Assembly (NCBI GenBank): GCA_003138515.1
Contig: PLGG01000058.1
Coordinates: forward strand, 23,406 to 87,405
Reading direction: 5' to 3'
Length of the DNA: 64,000 bases
Origin: Acidobacteriaceae bacterium
GTDB taxonomy: Bacteria > Acidobacteriota > Terriglobia > Terriglobales > Acidobacteriaceae
Shown: positions 30,243 through 40,686 of the stretch, piece after piece
Position numbering within the stretch: the first letter of the stretch is position 1
Layout: each line of letters begins with the position of its first letter
Program-made: the position numbers and the translations under genes
The notes under the pieces: generated by a model
Seen by the model: only the letters and a program-made list of their open reading frames with translations
What the model was told of the DNA's origin: nothing
The model's database searches: none

Positions 30243-31465
30243 GAGCGTTCCTGTTGGGCCGATTCGGCAGGGGAGGGAAGCGGCGCAGGCTGCTTGATGA
30301 GAAGGCCGTCGAGCGGAACGGAAGCTAGCACGCGAGCGATGGTCTCAGCAGCAGTGCCATCGCCATAGGGATTAACCATATCGGCAAGACTCTCGCGGAA
30401 GGCAGGACTGAGAGCGCGATCGAGCGCAGCACGGATGGCGGAAGTTTCAGCGGGAACATCGATCACGTTTCGCGCTCGTTCACGGCCTTGCTGGCGAATG
30501 CCCGCGTTCACGACAGGTAAAGCGAAGGATGCCGCCTCCATGATGCCGCTGGAGGAGTTGCCAACGAGCGCGTCGGCGTGCTTGAGAAGACTCCAGTAGG
30601 TAACAGCGTCGAGATTGACGAAGACGTGAGTGTGCGCGCGCGCTGCCGCAAGAGATCGGGCGCGCTCAATGAGCGCGAGACCGCCGGCATCGGCATTCGG
30701 GTAAACGAAGATGATTTGCCCCGGCGCATGGGTGAGTGCGGCGAAGAACGCATCCGCTTCAGCGTTAGTGTCGCGGAGGATGGTAACGGGATGCCACGCG
30801 GCGACAAGCGTGGGCGGCCTGAGCGAAAGGCCCAGGCGCGCTTCCAGAGTCGCGCGATCGAGCAGCGTTGAGCGGCGCAGGTGATCGAGCGAGGGAGCTC
30901 CAGCGCGGTGCACGCGCCAGGGCTCTTCGCCCATAGCGATGACGCGGAGGCGCGCGGTTTCTGTGGACGTAAAGTGAACGTGCGCTAGCTTGGTCAAAGC
31001 GTTGCGCACTGCGTCGTCAATGGCGCCCTGGCTTACCTCGCCGCCTTCGATGTGGGCGATGGGAATACGCAGAGCCAGAGCCGTCGCGGCAGGGGCCAGC
31101 ATTTCGTAGCGGTCGGCGATGAGCAGCAGCAGGTCGGGCCGCCACGCGGTGAGTGCATCGGCAAGGCCCAAAATGGCCACGCCAATCGTCTTGGCCATTC
31201 CAGTGTCAGTGTCGGAGCTGAGCAGGCATTCGATGCGCGCCCGGATGGGAAAGCCATCGCGCTCGATCTCCTTGAGCGTGTTTCCGAATTGCGGCGAAAG
31301 ATGCGGTCCGAGAGCGAACACGCCCAGTTCAATTTGAGGGTGGACGGCAAGCTCGCGCAGCGGCCAATAGAGATGGCTGTAGTCAGCGCGCGAGGTGGAG
31401 ACGACGCCGATGCGGCGCCGCGCGCCAGGCGTTGCAGGCTGCCCGGGAAATCCGCGTCCGTTCAC
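30239..31465 (-). CDS. Hydrolysing UDP-N-acetylglucosamine 2-epimerase, NeuC/LegG-like
   Basis: RRIGVVSTSRADYSHLYWPLRELAVHPQIELGVFALGPHLS, ADRYEMLAPAATALALRIPIAHIEGGEVSQGAIDDAVRNALTKLAHVHF, DALVGNSSSGIMEAASFALPVVNAGIRQQGRERARNVIDV; GTG at 31465 chosen because the longer ORF overlaps the divergent gene. Confidence 0.85.
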   Translation of the reverse strand: MNGRGFPGQPATPGARRRIGVVSTSRADYSHLYWPLRELAVHPQIELGVFALGPHLSPQFGNTLKEIERDGFPIRARIECLLSSDTDTGMAKTIGVAILGLADALTAWRPDLLLLIADRYEMLAPAATALALRIPIAHIEGGEVSQGAIDDAVRNALTKLAHVHFTSTETARLRVIAMGEEPWRVHRAGAPSLDHLRRSTLLDRATLEARLGLSLRPPTLVAAWHPVTILRDTNAEADAFFAALTHAPGQIIFVYPNADAGGLALIERARSLAAARAHTHVFVNLDAVTYWSLLKHADALVGNSSSGIMEAASFALPVVNAGIRQQGRERARNVIDVPAETSAIRAALDRALSPAFRESLADMVNPYGDGTAAETIARVLASVPLDGLLIKQPAPLPSPAESAQQERS

Positions 31466-31621
31466 TTGATTTTGGGGCGCAAGCACAGGAGAAGTATAAA
31501 TTGATTGCTCGACAACGCCTGCTTGCACGGGATGCGAGCCGCTCAGCCACAGGGCCTCGCGCTCGCGTACACTGGATGGTTCCGCGATGAGGGGAGAGTT
31601 GCATCCGTGAGTGGAAGAACA

Positions 31622-34600
31622 ATGCGGGGAGTTGGGTTGTGCGCGATTGCAGTTCTTGCGGGCATGCCGGCACTCTGCGCGCCGCAGAAGCACTTCGACG
31701 CAGAGGCGATCCAGTTGAACAATCGAGGCGTGGCGCTGATGGGCCAGCAGTTCACCGAGCGTGCCGCGGAGAGCTTTGCCGATGCATTCAAGAAGGACCC
31801 GGGGCTGGCGCAGGCGGCGATCAACGAGGGTATTGCGCTGCTGTCGGAACAGAAGCTGGACCAAGCTAAAGAGTGGTTCCAGAAGGCCATTGCGGTTGAT
31901 CCAAAGAATCCGCAGGCATGGTACAACCTGGGACTGGCGCAGCACGGGGGCAATGAGCTCAAGGGTGCTCTGGCCAGCTTTCAAGAGGCGGCGAAGCTCG
32001 ATCCCCGAGATGCGGACTCTTGGTATTTTGAAGGCGCCTGCTACCAGGAAATGCGGCACTTCGACGAGGCCATCGTGACCTTCGAGAAGACCCTGGAAAT
32101 CAACCCGCTGCATGCGTCGGCGGAGTTCGGACTTGCGCGGTTGCTGCAACGCACGGGTCGCACAGCAGAGGCGAAGGAGCACTTTGCGCGTTTTCAACAT
32201 TTGACGAGCACCAAGATTTCATCCGCATTGGGGCTGTCTTACGGCGAGCAGGGGCATTATTCGACAGTGACGGCAGTCGAAGAGCCGGAAACGATCCAGC
32301 ACGCGATGATTCCGGTGCGGCTTGTGGCGCAGCCAATAGTCGCGCCTCGCTCTGCAGGGGCTTCGTCGTGGACCACGACCGGCGGGGCATGCATGATCGA
32401 TGCGATGGGCTCGGGGCAGATGGACCTTGTGCTGATGCAAGCGGGCGCACAGGCCATACGCATCCTGCACAATCGTGGCGGCGGCAGCTTTGAGGAACTG
32501 GATACGGCGACAATGGGTCTGGCGGCGCACGGCCATGCAGTGGCATGCGCCGTTGGCGATTACGACGGCGATGGATTGAACGACCTGGCTGTGGCTCTGG
32601 AGGATCGAGTACTGCTATTTCACAATCTCGGTCACGGGCAATTCAAAGACGTCACGGCCCAATCGGCACTTTTGCCGCGCAACCGCCCATCGGGCATTAC
32701 GTTTGTGGATTATGACCACGATGGCGATCTGGATCTTCTTCTGACTGGTGCGCCGTTGAAGCCGGGCGATGCGTCCAATGTTCTGTGGCGCAACAATGGC
32801 GACGGGACGTTCACCGAGCAAACGGAGCCGACCGGGCTGGGCGGAAGCGGCAAGACCGCGGCAGCAATCCTGACCGATTTCAATAACGATCGCGCCGTGG
32901 ACCTTGCGGTGACCGGCGATGGACCTTCGCCTCTGATCTACGTGAATCCGCGCGAAGGCAAGTATCCCCAGCAGCCGCTGTACGCGAATGTGAAGCTTCC
33001 GCCAACAGTTGGCATTGCGGTCCTCGACTACAACAAAGATGGCTGGATGGACATTGCGGTGACGCACGCCGGTGCGCCGGGGCTCACGCTGTGGCGAAAC
33101 GTTGAAGGGCCGGATCACATTGGGCGGCGCTTTGAGCGCGTTGCGTTGCCACTCATTGGAGCAGTGCGCGGATGGGGCCTGACGCCGGTCGACATCGACA
33201 ACGATGGCTGGATTGACCTGGCAGCGATTGTGGAGACAAAGGCCGGCCCGCGGCTGAAGGTCTTCCGCAATCGCGGCGATGGCAGTTTCGAGGACGTGAG
33301 CCATGCGCTTGGACTGGACAGCGTGCGGCTGGCGGCGCCGCGCGGACTGATTGCCGCCGATCTTGACGGCGATGGCGCGCCCGATTTGATCGTGACCCAG
33401 GAAAATGCGCCTCCTGTCCTGCTGCGCAACGAAGGCGCAAACAAGAATCACGTTCTGCGCCTCGACCTGACCGGCTTTGCCGACAACAAGACGGCGCTGG
33501 GAGTGAAGGTGGAGGTATTTGCCAACGGACTTTGGCAGAAGTGGGAGCTTGCCGGCGCGTCGGGCTACCAAACGCAGGCGCCGCCGCAGATTCTTGTGGG
33601 CCTCGGCGACGCGCCAGGCGTCGACTTGCTGAGAATTCTGTGGCCCACTGGCGTGTTGCAGGACGAGATCGACCTGCCTCATCAGCAGGTGATCGCGATG
33701 AAAGAGGCGGACCGTCGCGGCAGCTCGTGTCCCGTACTGTTCGCGTGGGACGGCCATCGCTACAGATTCGTGACCGACGTGATTGGAGCGTCTGTGGTGG
33801 GGCACTGGTTCACGCCCACGCGGCGGAACACGCCGAATCCCGGCGAGTGGGTGAAGATCGACGGTGCGAATGCCGCGCTGGTGAACGGCAAGGTCAGTGT
33901 GCGCTTTATGGAGCCGATGGAGGAGGTGAACTACATCGACCAATTGCGCATGGTCGCGGTCGATCATCCGGAAGATGTGGAGGTGAATCCCGACGAGCGA
34001 TTCCTCGACGATCCGCCCTTTGCTTCGGGCCACGTTGTGGCGAGTGAAGCGACCCGTTTGCCAGTAGGCGCGTGGGATGGCGACGGGCGCGATGCACTCG
34101 ACCACCTAAGCCGCCGCGATCACGTGTTTGCCAGCGGATTTACGGCGCTGCCTTACGACGGATTTGCCAACCTGCACGCGCTGACGCTTGACCTTGGTCA
34201 AATCAAACCGGAATCACCGCTGCGGCTTCTGATGACCGGCTATGTGAACTATTTCAGTGCGACTTCGCTCTATGCCGCGTGGCAGGCGGGGTTGAAGGAA
34301 ATTCCGCCGTACGTCGAAGCGCAGCTCCCCAACGGCACCTGGCAGCGAATCCCGGGCGATGCGGGATTTCCGGCCGGGTTGGAGCGGACGATCGTGGTGG
34401 ACCTGACGGGCAAACTGCCGGCGGGAACGCGGCGCATTCGGCTGATGACGAATCTGCAGATTTTCTGGGACCAGGTGCTGATCGACCAAAGCTCGGGCGC
34501 GCAGACGCGGACAACGGAGATTCCGCTGGCAAGCGCCATACTGCGCTTCCGCGGCTATCCAAAGCAGATTGAAGCCGCGAGCCCGGGCGATCTGGACTAC

Positions 34601-35068
34601 GACTACAATCTCGTGAGCTTGACGGGACCCTTTCAGCGAGAGCGTGGCGACTACACGCACTTTGGCGACGTGACCCCGCTGCTCAAGACCATCGACGACA
34701 GGTTTGTTGTGTTCGGCAGTGGCGAGGAGATTGCAGCGGAATTCGACGCAGAGAAGCTGCCCGCTTTGCCAGCACATTGGAAACGCGATTACTTTTTCTA
34801 CGCCAATGGGTTCGTGAAAGACATGGATTGGTGGGATGCGTCGCCCTTCACAGTGGCACAAATGCCGTTTCACGGCATGAGCACGTATCCGTATCCGGCG
34901 GGCGAGAAGTATCCCGACGATTCGGCCTCGCTCGACTACCGGTTGAACTGGAACGACCGATTTGAGTCGGGGAATCCTGTGCGATCGTATCGATTCAACT
35001 ATCAACTGCTGCCGTCGGCTCCTCCAGGAATCGGAACGCCGCAATCGCCACCTGGAACGCAGCGATGA
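31622..35068 (+). CDS. TPR + FG-GAP/VCBS (CRTAC1-like) + ASPIC protein with additional conserved-looking C-terminal domain
   Basis: Signal peptide MRGVGLCAIAVLAGMPALC; TPR helices; DYDGDGLNDLAV, DYDHDGDLDLLLTG, DIDNDGWIDLAA loops; long C-terminal region from SSCPVLFAWDGHRYRFVTDVIGASVVGHW. Confidence 0.85.
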   Translation: MRGVGLCAIAVLAGMPALCAPQKHFDAEAIQLNNRGVALMGQQFTERAAESFADAFKKDPGLAQAAINEGIALLSEQKLDQAKEWFQKAIAVDPKNPQAWYNLGLAQHGGNELKGALASFQEAAKLDPRDADSWYFEGACYQEMRHFDEAIVTFEKTLEINPLHASAEFGLARLLQRTGRTAEAKEHFARFQHLTSTKISSALGLSYGEQGHYSTVTAVEEPETIQHAMIPVRLVAQPIVAPRSAGASSWTTTGGACMIDAMGSGQMDLVLMQAGAQAIRILHNRGGGSFEELDTATMGLAAHGHAVACAVGDYDGDGLNDLAVALEDRVLLFHNLGHGQFKDVTAQSALLPRNRPSGITFVDYDHDGDLDLLLTGAPLKPGDASNVLWRNNGDGTFTEQTEPTGLGGSGKTAAAILTDFNNDRAVDLAVTGDGPSPLIYVNPREGKYPQQPLYANVKLPPTVGIAVLDYNKDGWMDIAVTHAGAPGLTLWRNVEGPDHIGRRFERVALPLIGAVRGWGLTPVDIDNDGWIDLAAIVETKAGPRLKVFRNRGDGSFEDVSHALGLDSVRLAAPRGLIAADLDGDGAPDLIVTQENAPPVLLRNEGANKNHVLRLDLTGFADNKTALGVKVEVFANGLWQKWELAGASGYQTQAPPQILVGLGDAPGVDLLRILWPTGVLQDEIDLPHQQVIAMKEADRRGSSCPVLFAWDGHRYRFVTDVIGASVVGHWFTPTRRNTPNPGEWVKIDGANAALVNGKVSVRFMEPMEEVNYIDQLRMVAVDHPEDVEVNPDERFLDDPPFASGHVVASEATRLPVGAWDGDGRDALDHLSRRDHVFASGFTALPYDGFANLHALTLDLGQIKPESPLRLLMTGYVNYFSATSLYAAWQAGLKEIPPYVEAQLPNGTWQRIPGDAGFPAGLERTIVVDLTGKLPAGTRRIRLMTNLQIFWDQVLIDQSSGAQTRTTEIPLASAILRFRGYPKQIEAASPGDLDYDYNLVSLTGPFQRERGDYTHFGDVTPLLKTIDDRFVVFGSGEEIAAEFDAEKLPALPAHWKRDYFFYANGFVKDMDWWDASPFTVAQMPFHGMSTYPYPAGEKYPDDSASLDYRLNWNDRFESGNPVRSYRFNYQLLPSAPPGIGTPQSPPGTQR

Positions 35069-36474
35069 ACGATCTGGTGCTGGCCCCTGCGGCGCGACAA
35101 CTTGAGCTGGTTCGCACGGGCGAACTGTCCGTGACTGAGCTCGCTGAAGCGCATCTCCAGCAGATCGAGCGGCTGAATCCGGAACTGAACGCATTTGCTG
35201 ACTTCGACGCAGACCGTGTGCGCGCACAGGCCCGGCAGCTCGACGCGGCACGAGAGACGCGCGGCGCACTACATGGTCTGCCGGTGACCATCAAGTCGTC
35301 GATTGCGACCGCGGGTTACCGATGCGAGATTGGCAGCCTGCTGCACAAGGGCGAGGTTCCTGTTGAGGACGCCGTGGTCGTGGCGCGGCTGCGCGCGGCG
35401 GGAGCGTTGATTCTGGGCACGACCAACTGCCCGGAGTTTCTGATGGCGTATGAGACCGCGAACCTGCTCCATGGGCGCACGCGCAATCCCTGGGACCTTG
35501 ACCGAACGCCGGGCGGATCGAGTGGCGGCGAGTCGGCCGCCATCGCGGCGGGAATGTCCGCAGCGGGCTTAGGCAGCGACAGCGGAGGGTCGGTGCGAGT
35601 TCCCGCGCACTTCACGGGCATCTGCTCACTGAAACCCACGCCGGGACGAATACCTGGAAGAGGGCATCTGCCGCCATGTGTGGGTCCGTTTTCGATCCTC
35701 GGTGCAATCGGACCGATGGCCCGCACAATTGGCGACGTTACGCTGCTGTTTCGAGAGCTCTGCGGCCATGATTCGCTGGATCCGGTGAGTCCGCCGGTGG
35801 CTCTGACAGACCCGAGCCCCGTTGAATTGCGAGCGAAAGCGATCGGATTCTTCGAGGACGATGGCCTTGTTCCGGTGACTCCAGAGACGCGCGCGGCAGT
35901 GAACGATGCTGCGCGAGCGTTGCGCGAAGCGGGCTTCCGAGTGGAGCCATTCCGCCCGCGGACCCTGGAGCAATTGCGCAAACTTTGGTGGAAGTTCTTT
36001 GTGCAGTGCGGGGCCATGTTCTACGAGCCGGAGATTCGCGGCAAGCGCGGGAAGCTCAGCTCCATCTTCAATGAGTTTTTGGGAATCGCGGAAGCAGCCG
36101 GGCCGCTAAGCGCGTCGGAGTTACTCAACGCGTGGGCCGAGTTGGATCTGCTGCGCGCGAAGACTCTGGCAGAGATGAGCGAATATCCGGTTTTGCTTTG
36201 CCCGGTGGCCAGCATTCCCGCATTTCGCCACAATGAGCGCGCGTGGACGATCGACGGCAGATCCGTCGAATACCTTGATGCCATGCGGTACACGCAGTGG
36301 TTCAACGCGCTGGCTTGTCCGGCCGCAGTGATTCCTGTGGGCACATCGCCCGAAGGGTTGCCGATCGGCGTGCAGATTGTCTCGCGGCCCTTCGAGGACG
36401 AGGTTGCGCTGGGCGTTGCGGCGGTCGTAGACGCGGCATTCGGCTATCGTCCGCCCCCGATGGCGCGAGCGTAA
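35065..36474 (+). CDS. Amidase (amidase-signature family)
   Basis: ATGA overlap with upstream gene; GLPVTIKSSIATAG, RTPGGSSGGESAAIAAGMSAAGLGSDSGGSVRVPAHFTGICSLKPTPGRIP. Confidence 0.93.
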   Translation: MNDLVLAPAARQLELVRTGELSVTELAEAHLQQIERLNPELNAFADFDADRVRAQARQLDAARETRGALHGLPVTIKSSIATAGYRCEIGSLLHKGEVPVEDAVVVARLRAAGALILGTTNCPEFLMAYETANLLHGRTRNPWDLDRTPGGSSGGESAAIAAGMSAAGLGSDSGGSVRVPAHFTGICSLKPTPGRIPGRGHLPPCVGPFSILGAIGPMARTIGDVTLLFRELCGHDSLDPVSPPVALTDPSPVELRAKAIGFFEDDGLVPVTPETRAAVNDAARALREAGFRVEPFRPRTLEQLRKLWWKFFVQCGAMFYEPEIRGKRGKLSSIFNEFLGIAEAAGPLSASELLNAWAELDLLRAKTLAEMSEYPVLLCPVASIPAFRHNERAWTIDGRSVEYLDAMRYTQWFNALACPAAVIPVGTSPEGLPIGVQIVSRPFEDEVALGVAAVVDAAFGYRPPPMARA

Positions 36475-36648
36475 CTCGGGTCAGGCTGTCCAAGTCTATT
36501 GGGCACAATCGTTTGCGAGCCCCACAGAATGCAGCATCGGACGCCCCGGCGCACCTGCGCGCATCCACCTTTCGATTGAGGCGGATCCCCAACGATCGCA
36601 GTACACTTAGGCTTCCCCGAGAACTGGAGGCCGGATGGAGCGCTCGGT

Positions 36649-37551
36649 GTGCGCGAAAACTGGCAGGAACACTTTGCTGAAGCCCCCGATGTTCTGCTAG
36701 GCGCAGGGCGCCAGCGGACGATTGTGCGGGTGCGCGATCTTGCTGTCGGCGGAGACGAGTTCGTCACCATGGCGGGACCGTGCTCAGTGGAAACCGAGCA
36801 CCAGCTTATGGCCACCGCCTATCGCGTGCGCAACGCAGGGGCGCGCGTTCTGCGTGGCGGCGCGTTCAAGCCGCGCAGTTCTCCTTATTCATTTCAAGGG
36901 CTGGGCCTCAATGGTCTTAAGTTGCTCGCCGCGGCGCGCGAAGAGACAGGGCTGGCCATCGTGACCGAAGTGATGACGGAGGACGACGTCCCGTTGGTCG
37001 CCGAATATGCAGATATCCTCCAGATCGGATCTCGCAGCATGGAGAATTACACGCTGCTGGAAGCGGCAGCGCGATCGGGACGGCCGATTCTGCTTAAGCG
37101 CGGCATGATGGCGACGATTGCAGATCTTCTGCGCTCGGCTCAAGTGATCCTGAGCAACGGCAACCCTAACGTGATTCTGTGCGAGCGTGGCATTCGCACC
37201 TTTGAAACGGCGATGCGCAACACCTTCGATTCCGCCGGTATTGCGCTGCTCAAGCAGGTCACACACCTGCCGGTGATTGCCGATCCCAGCCATGCGGCCG
37301 GACATCGCGAACTGGTTCCGGCACTCGCGCGTATCGGAATCGCCGCCGGTGCGGACGGCCTTCTGGTCGAAGTGCACCCCGATCCCGACCACGCATGGAG
37401 CGACGGCGAACAGTCGCTGGACTTTGACGGGTTTGCTGCCATGATGACGGCGCTCGAGCCTTGGATTGCTCTGCGCGGAACGTCGCTGCACGAAGAAAAG
37501 CTGGAACAGCGCGAAAATGCCGGCACTCGTCTCGCGGAGGCCGTGGCATGA
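36649..37551 (+). CDS. aroF: 3-deoxy-7-phosphoheptulonate (DAHP) synthase, KDO8P-synthase-like class
   Basis: [119 protein letters not shown] start. Confidence 0.93.
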   Translation: MRENWQEHFAEAPDVLLGAGRQRTIVRVRDLAVGGDEFVTMAGPCSVETEHQLMATAYRVRNAGARVLRGGAFKPRSSPYSFQGLGLNGLKLLAAAREETGLAIVTEVMTEDDVPLVAEYADILQIGSRSMENYTLLEAAARSGRPILLKRGMMATIADLLRSAQVILSNGNPNVILCERGIRTFETAMRNTFDSAGIALLKQVTHLPVIADPSHAAGHRELVPALARIGIAAGADGLLVEVHPDPDHAWSDGEQSLDFDGFAAMMTALEPWIALRGTSLHEEKLEQRENAGTRLAEAVA

Positions 37552-38948
37552 GGTTTCCCCTTGCGGCGCTGTCGATTGCGGCGCCGGTTGCGTTGATGCT
37601 TTGTCCAGTCTGTGGGCTCACCCAAAATGCGGAGCGCGCCGCTCCTCCGGATTTTATTGTGACCGCCGCTCCCGCCTACGTACCACTGGCAGAGTTGCAC
37701 GGGCAGGAGCGATTCCCCAAGGGAGCGCAATTGCTGCTTGTTCACGCCGGCAAGGCGGAGCCGCTGGTGACCGGCTTTCGAGCTTCAGCGGACGCTAACG
37801 TATCGTTCAACGGCGAGACGGTGCTGTTTGCTGGCAAGCGGTCTGCAGGCGATCCTTGGCAGATTTGGGAACTTGCCCTCAAGGATCACTCCGTGCGACA
37901 GGTGATGGTGACGGCGACGGATGCGGAGCGCCCCCTCTATCTGCCGGGCGGGCGGATGGTCTGGGCGCAGCGGACGCCCGCGGGATTCCAATTGCAGTCC
38001 GGCGAAGATGGGCATCCGACCCCCGAGTTCCTGAATCCGACGGCGGGGCCCGGGATGTTGCCGCTTGCGTACACACGGTCGAGCACCTTCCCCGCGGATG
38101 TGCTGCGCGACGGGAGGATTCTGTTTGAGGCGGGCTTTCCTCTGGGCAACGGGTCGACGCCTGAGTTGTATCTGGTTTATGCCGACGGCTCGGGCGAAGA
38201 GTCGGTGCGCTGCGATCATGGGCGGCCGCGCTGGGGCGGAACGCAACTGGCTTCGGGGGATGTGGTCTTTACGCATGGAACGACGCTGGCTCGCTTCACC
38301 TCGGCGATGGCGCATGAAGAGCTGATTCAAGCGCCGCGCGGCAATTATGCCGGCGCGATTGCAGAAACCGCTTCAGGTGCGTGGTTGGTGAGTGCGCGAA
38401 CGGCGACAGATGCGAGATATGCAATCAAGATGTGGACGCCAGGCTCGGCCGGAATGGACACCGTTTTGGCGAGGAGCGGAGAGGATCTGGTCGAGCCCGT
38501 GCTGGTCGCGCCGCGCACACGGCCCAATCGGCACCCATCGGGTCTGCATCCATGGGACTACGCAAACCTGCTCGCGTTGGACGCACGCGTTAGCCGCGAC
38601 GGAGATGTAAAAGGAAAGCCCGTGTCGGTGCGCCTGGAGGCTCAGGACGCCGCGGGCCACGCGATCGCGATGGGGACCGCGCCGGTCGAGCAGGATGGAT
38701 CGTTCTTCGTGAAGGTGCCGGCCGACAGACCGATCAGGTTTGAGCTGCTCGACTTCAAAGGCACGGTTCTGCGGCAGGAGCATGGATGGCTCTGGGCTCG
38801 CGGCGGCGAGCAGCGCATTTGCGTGGGCTGCCACGCGGGGCCGGAACGAGCCTCGGAGAATCGCGTGCCGGCCGTGCTGCTGCGAACGACCGAACCTGTG
38901 GACTTGACCGGCAATAAGTCTGTTGCGGCAGCGCCGGGAGGCAATTGA
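37548..38948 (+). CDS. Exported WD40/PD40-like (possibly HzsA-like) protein with C-terminal CXXCH heme-binding motif
   Basis: ATGA overlap with aroF; signal peptide [53 protein letters not shown]-terminal [20 protein letters not shown]. Confidence 0.65.
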   Translation: MRFPLAALSIAAPVALMLCPVCGLTQNAERAAPPDFIVTAAPAYVPLAELHGQERFPKGAQLLLVHAGKAEPLVTGFRASADANVSFNGETVLFAGKRSAGDPWQIWELALKDHSVRQVMVTATDAERPLYLPGGRMVWAQRTPAGFQLQSGEDGHPTPEFLNPTAGPGMLPLAYTRSSTFPADVLRDGRILFEAGFPLGNGSTPELYLVYADGSGEESVRCDHGRPRWGGTQLASGDVVFTHGTTLARFTSAMAHEELIQAPRGNYAGAIAETASGAWLVSARTATDARYAIKMWTPGSAGMDTVLARSGEDLVEPVLVAPRTRPNRHPSGLHPWDYANLLALDARVSRDGDVKGKPVSVRLEAQDAAGHAIAMGTAPVEQDGSFFVKVPADRPIRFELLDFKGTVLRQEHGWLWARGGEQRICVGCHAGPERASENRVPAVLLRTTEPVDLTGNKSVAAAPGGN

Positions 38949-38949
38949 T

Positions 38950-40686
38950 ATGAAGTCTGCTGTTCTTGTTGCACTTTTCGGAGCGGTCTCGATCACGGGA
39001 TTTGCTTCCGCCGCGCAAACAGCGCCAGCCGCAACCCAAGTGCCCGCACCAGCAGCGGCTGCCAGTGCGAAGGCGCCAGTCCAATCCGCCATACGCTTTG
39101 AAGACGCGACGGATAAATCAGGAATTGAATTCACACACAGCTTCGGGTCAGCCAAGCTGGGATCGCTGCTGGAGGGCACGGGAGCGGGTTGCGTCTGGTT
39201 CGACTACAACAACTCGGGGCGGCCTTCGCTTTACGTGGTGAGCGGCAGGTCGCTCGACGATTCGATGCACCCCTATCCATTGAAGGACAAGCCGAACCCT
39301 CCCGCGCACAATCATCTCTATCGCAACGACGGCAACGGCCACTTCACCGACGTAACTGAGCAATCGGGCCTGGATCCGGATATGTATTCGATCGCAGTGA
39401 CGGCAGCGGACTACGACAACGACGGCTACGAAGACCTGCTGGTGACCGGATACGGAAAGGTTGTCCTCTACCACAACGACGGCAACGGCCACTTCACCGA
39501 CGTGTCCGAAAAGGCGGGCATCAAAGTCAACGGCTGGGCGATCAGTTCCACCTGGCTCGACTACGACAAGGACGGTTGCGCTGATTTGTTTGTTGGGCGC
39601 TACGTGAAATTCGATCCCAAATACCGCGCCTTTTACGCGGCGGACAACTATCCGGGGCCGCTCGACTATGCGGGCCAAACCAACATGCTGTTCCACAACA
39701 ACTGCGATGGAACATTTACCGATGTGACGGAGAAGTCGGGCATTGGCGCGTACGTCGGACGAACGATGGGAGTAACCGCGGCGGACTTCGACAACGATGG
39801 ATGGGACGACATTTACGTAGCCAACGATCGGACGGAAAACTTCCTCTTCCACAACAAACACGATGGAACGTTTGAAGAGATTGCCAACGAAACCGGGACG
39901 GCGTTCGGGCAGAATGGCGAGGCCACCTCGTCGATGGGGCCGGTAGCTGCCGACTTCGAGGGCAGGGGAGTGTTGGATCTCTGGGTGACCGACGGGAGCT
40001 ATAACCGATTCCTGCGAAACATCGGAGCACCGGAGAGCGGCTCGCCTGTTGCGCCGCCGGATTCCGCTAGGGCCGGATTTGAAGATGTGGGCGCGGCCAA
40101 CGGCATCTCACAGACCGACGCGCAATACGTGAGTTGGGGAAGCGGCGTATACGACTTTGACAACGACGGCCAGCTCGACATTCTCGTCTTCCATGGCGGG
40201 CTCATTCATTTAATTCCGCAAGAACACACGCTGTTTCGCGGACTGGGCAGCGGCAAATTCCAGGACGTCTCGCGCGAGTCCGGTTCCGTGTTGAGCGACA
40301 GAACCGTGGCGCGCGGGGCCTGCTTCGCCGACTACGAAAACAACGGCAAGGTGGACGCCTACGTGGTGAATCTCGGCGCTGAGGGCAAACTTCTTCACAA
40401 CGTCTCCACCGGCACAGGCCACTGGATTGAAGTAAAGCTCGTGGGCACAAAAAGCAATCGCGATGGAATTGGCGCGCGGGTGGAAGTGATGGCCGGAGGC
40501 AGGAGATGGACGGCCGAGCGCGTGGCAAGCTTAGGCTATCTTTCCGAGAACGACGGCCGCTTGCACTTCGGGCTAGGCGCGGCTGCCACGATTGACAAGC
40601 TAATTGTTCACTGGCCAAGCGGACGCGAGCAGGCGATCGGCAACGTCACTGTAGATCGCGTGCTCACTGTTGAAGAGCCGAAATGA
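38950..40686 (+). CDS. CRTAC1/FG-GAP repeat protein with ASPIC/UnbV domain
   Basis: DYDNDGYEDLLVTGYGKVVLYHNDGNGHFTDVSEKAGI and similar repeats; HWIEVKLVGTKSNRDGIGARVEVMAGGRRWTAERVASLGYLSENDGRLHFGLGAAATIDKLIVHWPSG. Confidence 0.92.
   Translation: MKSAVLVALFGAVSITGFASAAQTAPAATQVPAPAAAASAKAPVQSAIRFEDATDKSGIEFTHSFGSAKLGSLLEGTGAGCVWFDYNNSGRPSLYVVSGRSLDDSMHPYPLKDKPNPPAHNHLYRNDGNGHFTDVTEQSGLDPDMYSIAVTAADYDNDGYEDLLVTGYGKVVLYHNDGNGHFTDVSEKAGIKVNGWAISSTWLDYDKDGCADLFVGRYVKFDPKYRAFYAADNYPGPLDYAGQTNMLFHNNCDGTFTDVTEKSGIGAYVGRTMGVTAADFDNDGWDDIYVANDRTENFLFHNKHDGTFEEIANETGTAFGQNGEATSSMGPVAADFEGRGVLDLWVTDGSYNRFLRNIGAPESGSPVAPPDSARAGFEDVGAANGISQTDAQYVSWGSGVYDFDNDGQLDILVFHGGLIHLIPQEHTLFRGLGSGKFQDVSRESGSVLSDRTVARGACFADYENNGKVDAYVVNLGAEGKLLHNVSTGTGHWIEVKLVGTKSNRDGIGARVEVMAGGRRWTAERVASLGYLSENDGRLHFGLGAAATIDKLIVHWPSGREQAIGNVTVDRVLTVEEPK

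Noticed and set aside
31466-32200. N-terminal ~245 aa of the listed 653-aa minus ORF (30239-32200)
   Set aside because: Overlaps the 5' end of the divergent TPR/FG-GAP gene and precedes the RRIGVVSTSRADYS epimerase start; treated as overextension
32615-34105. 496-aa minus-strand ORF inside the TPR/FG-GAP gene
   Set aside because: Mirror of Asp/Gly-rich Ca-binding repeats on the other strand; no independent motif
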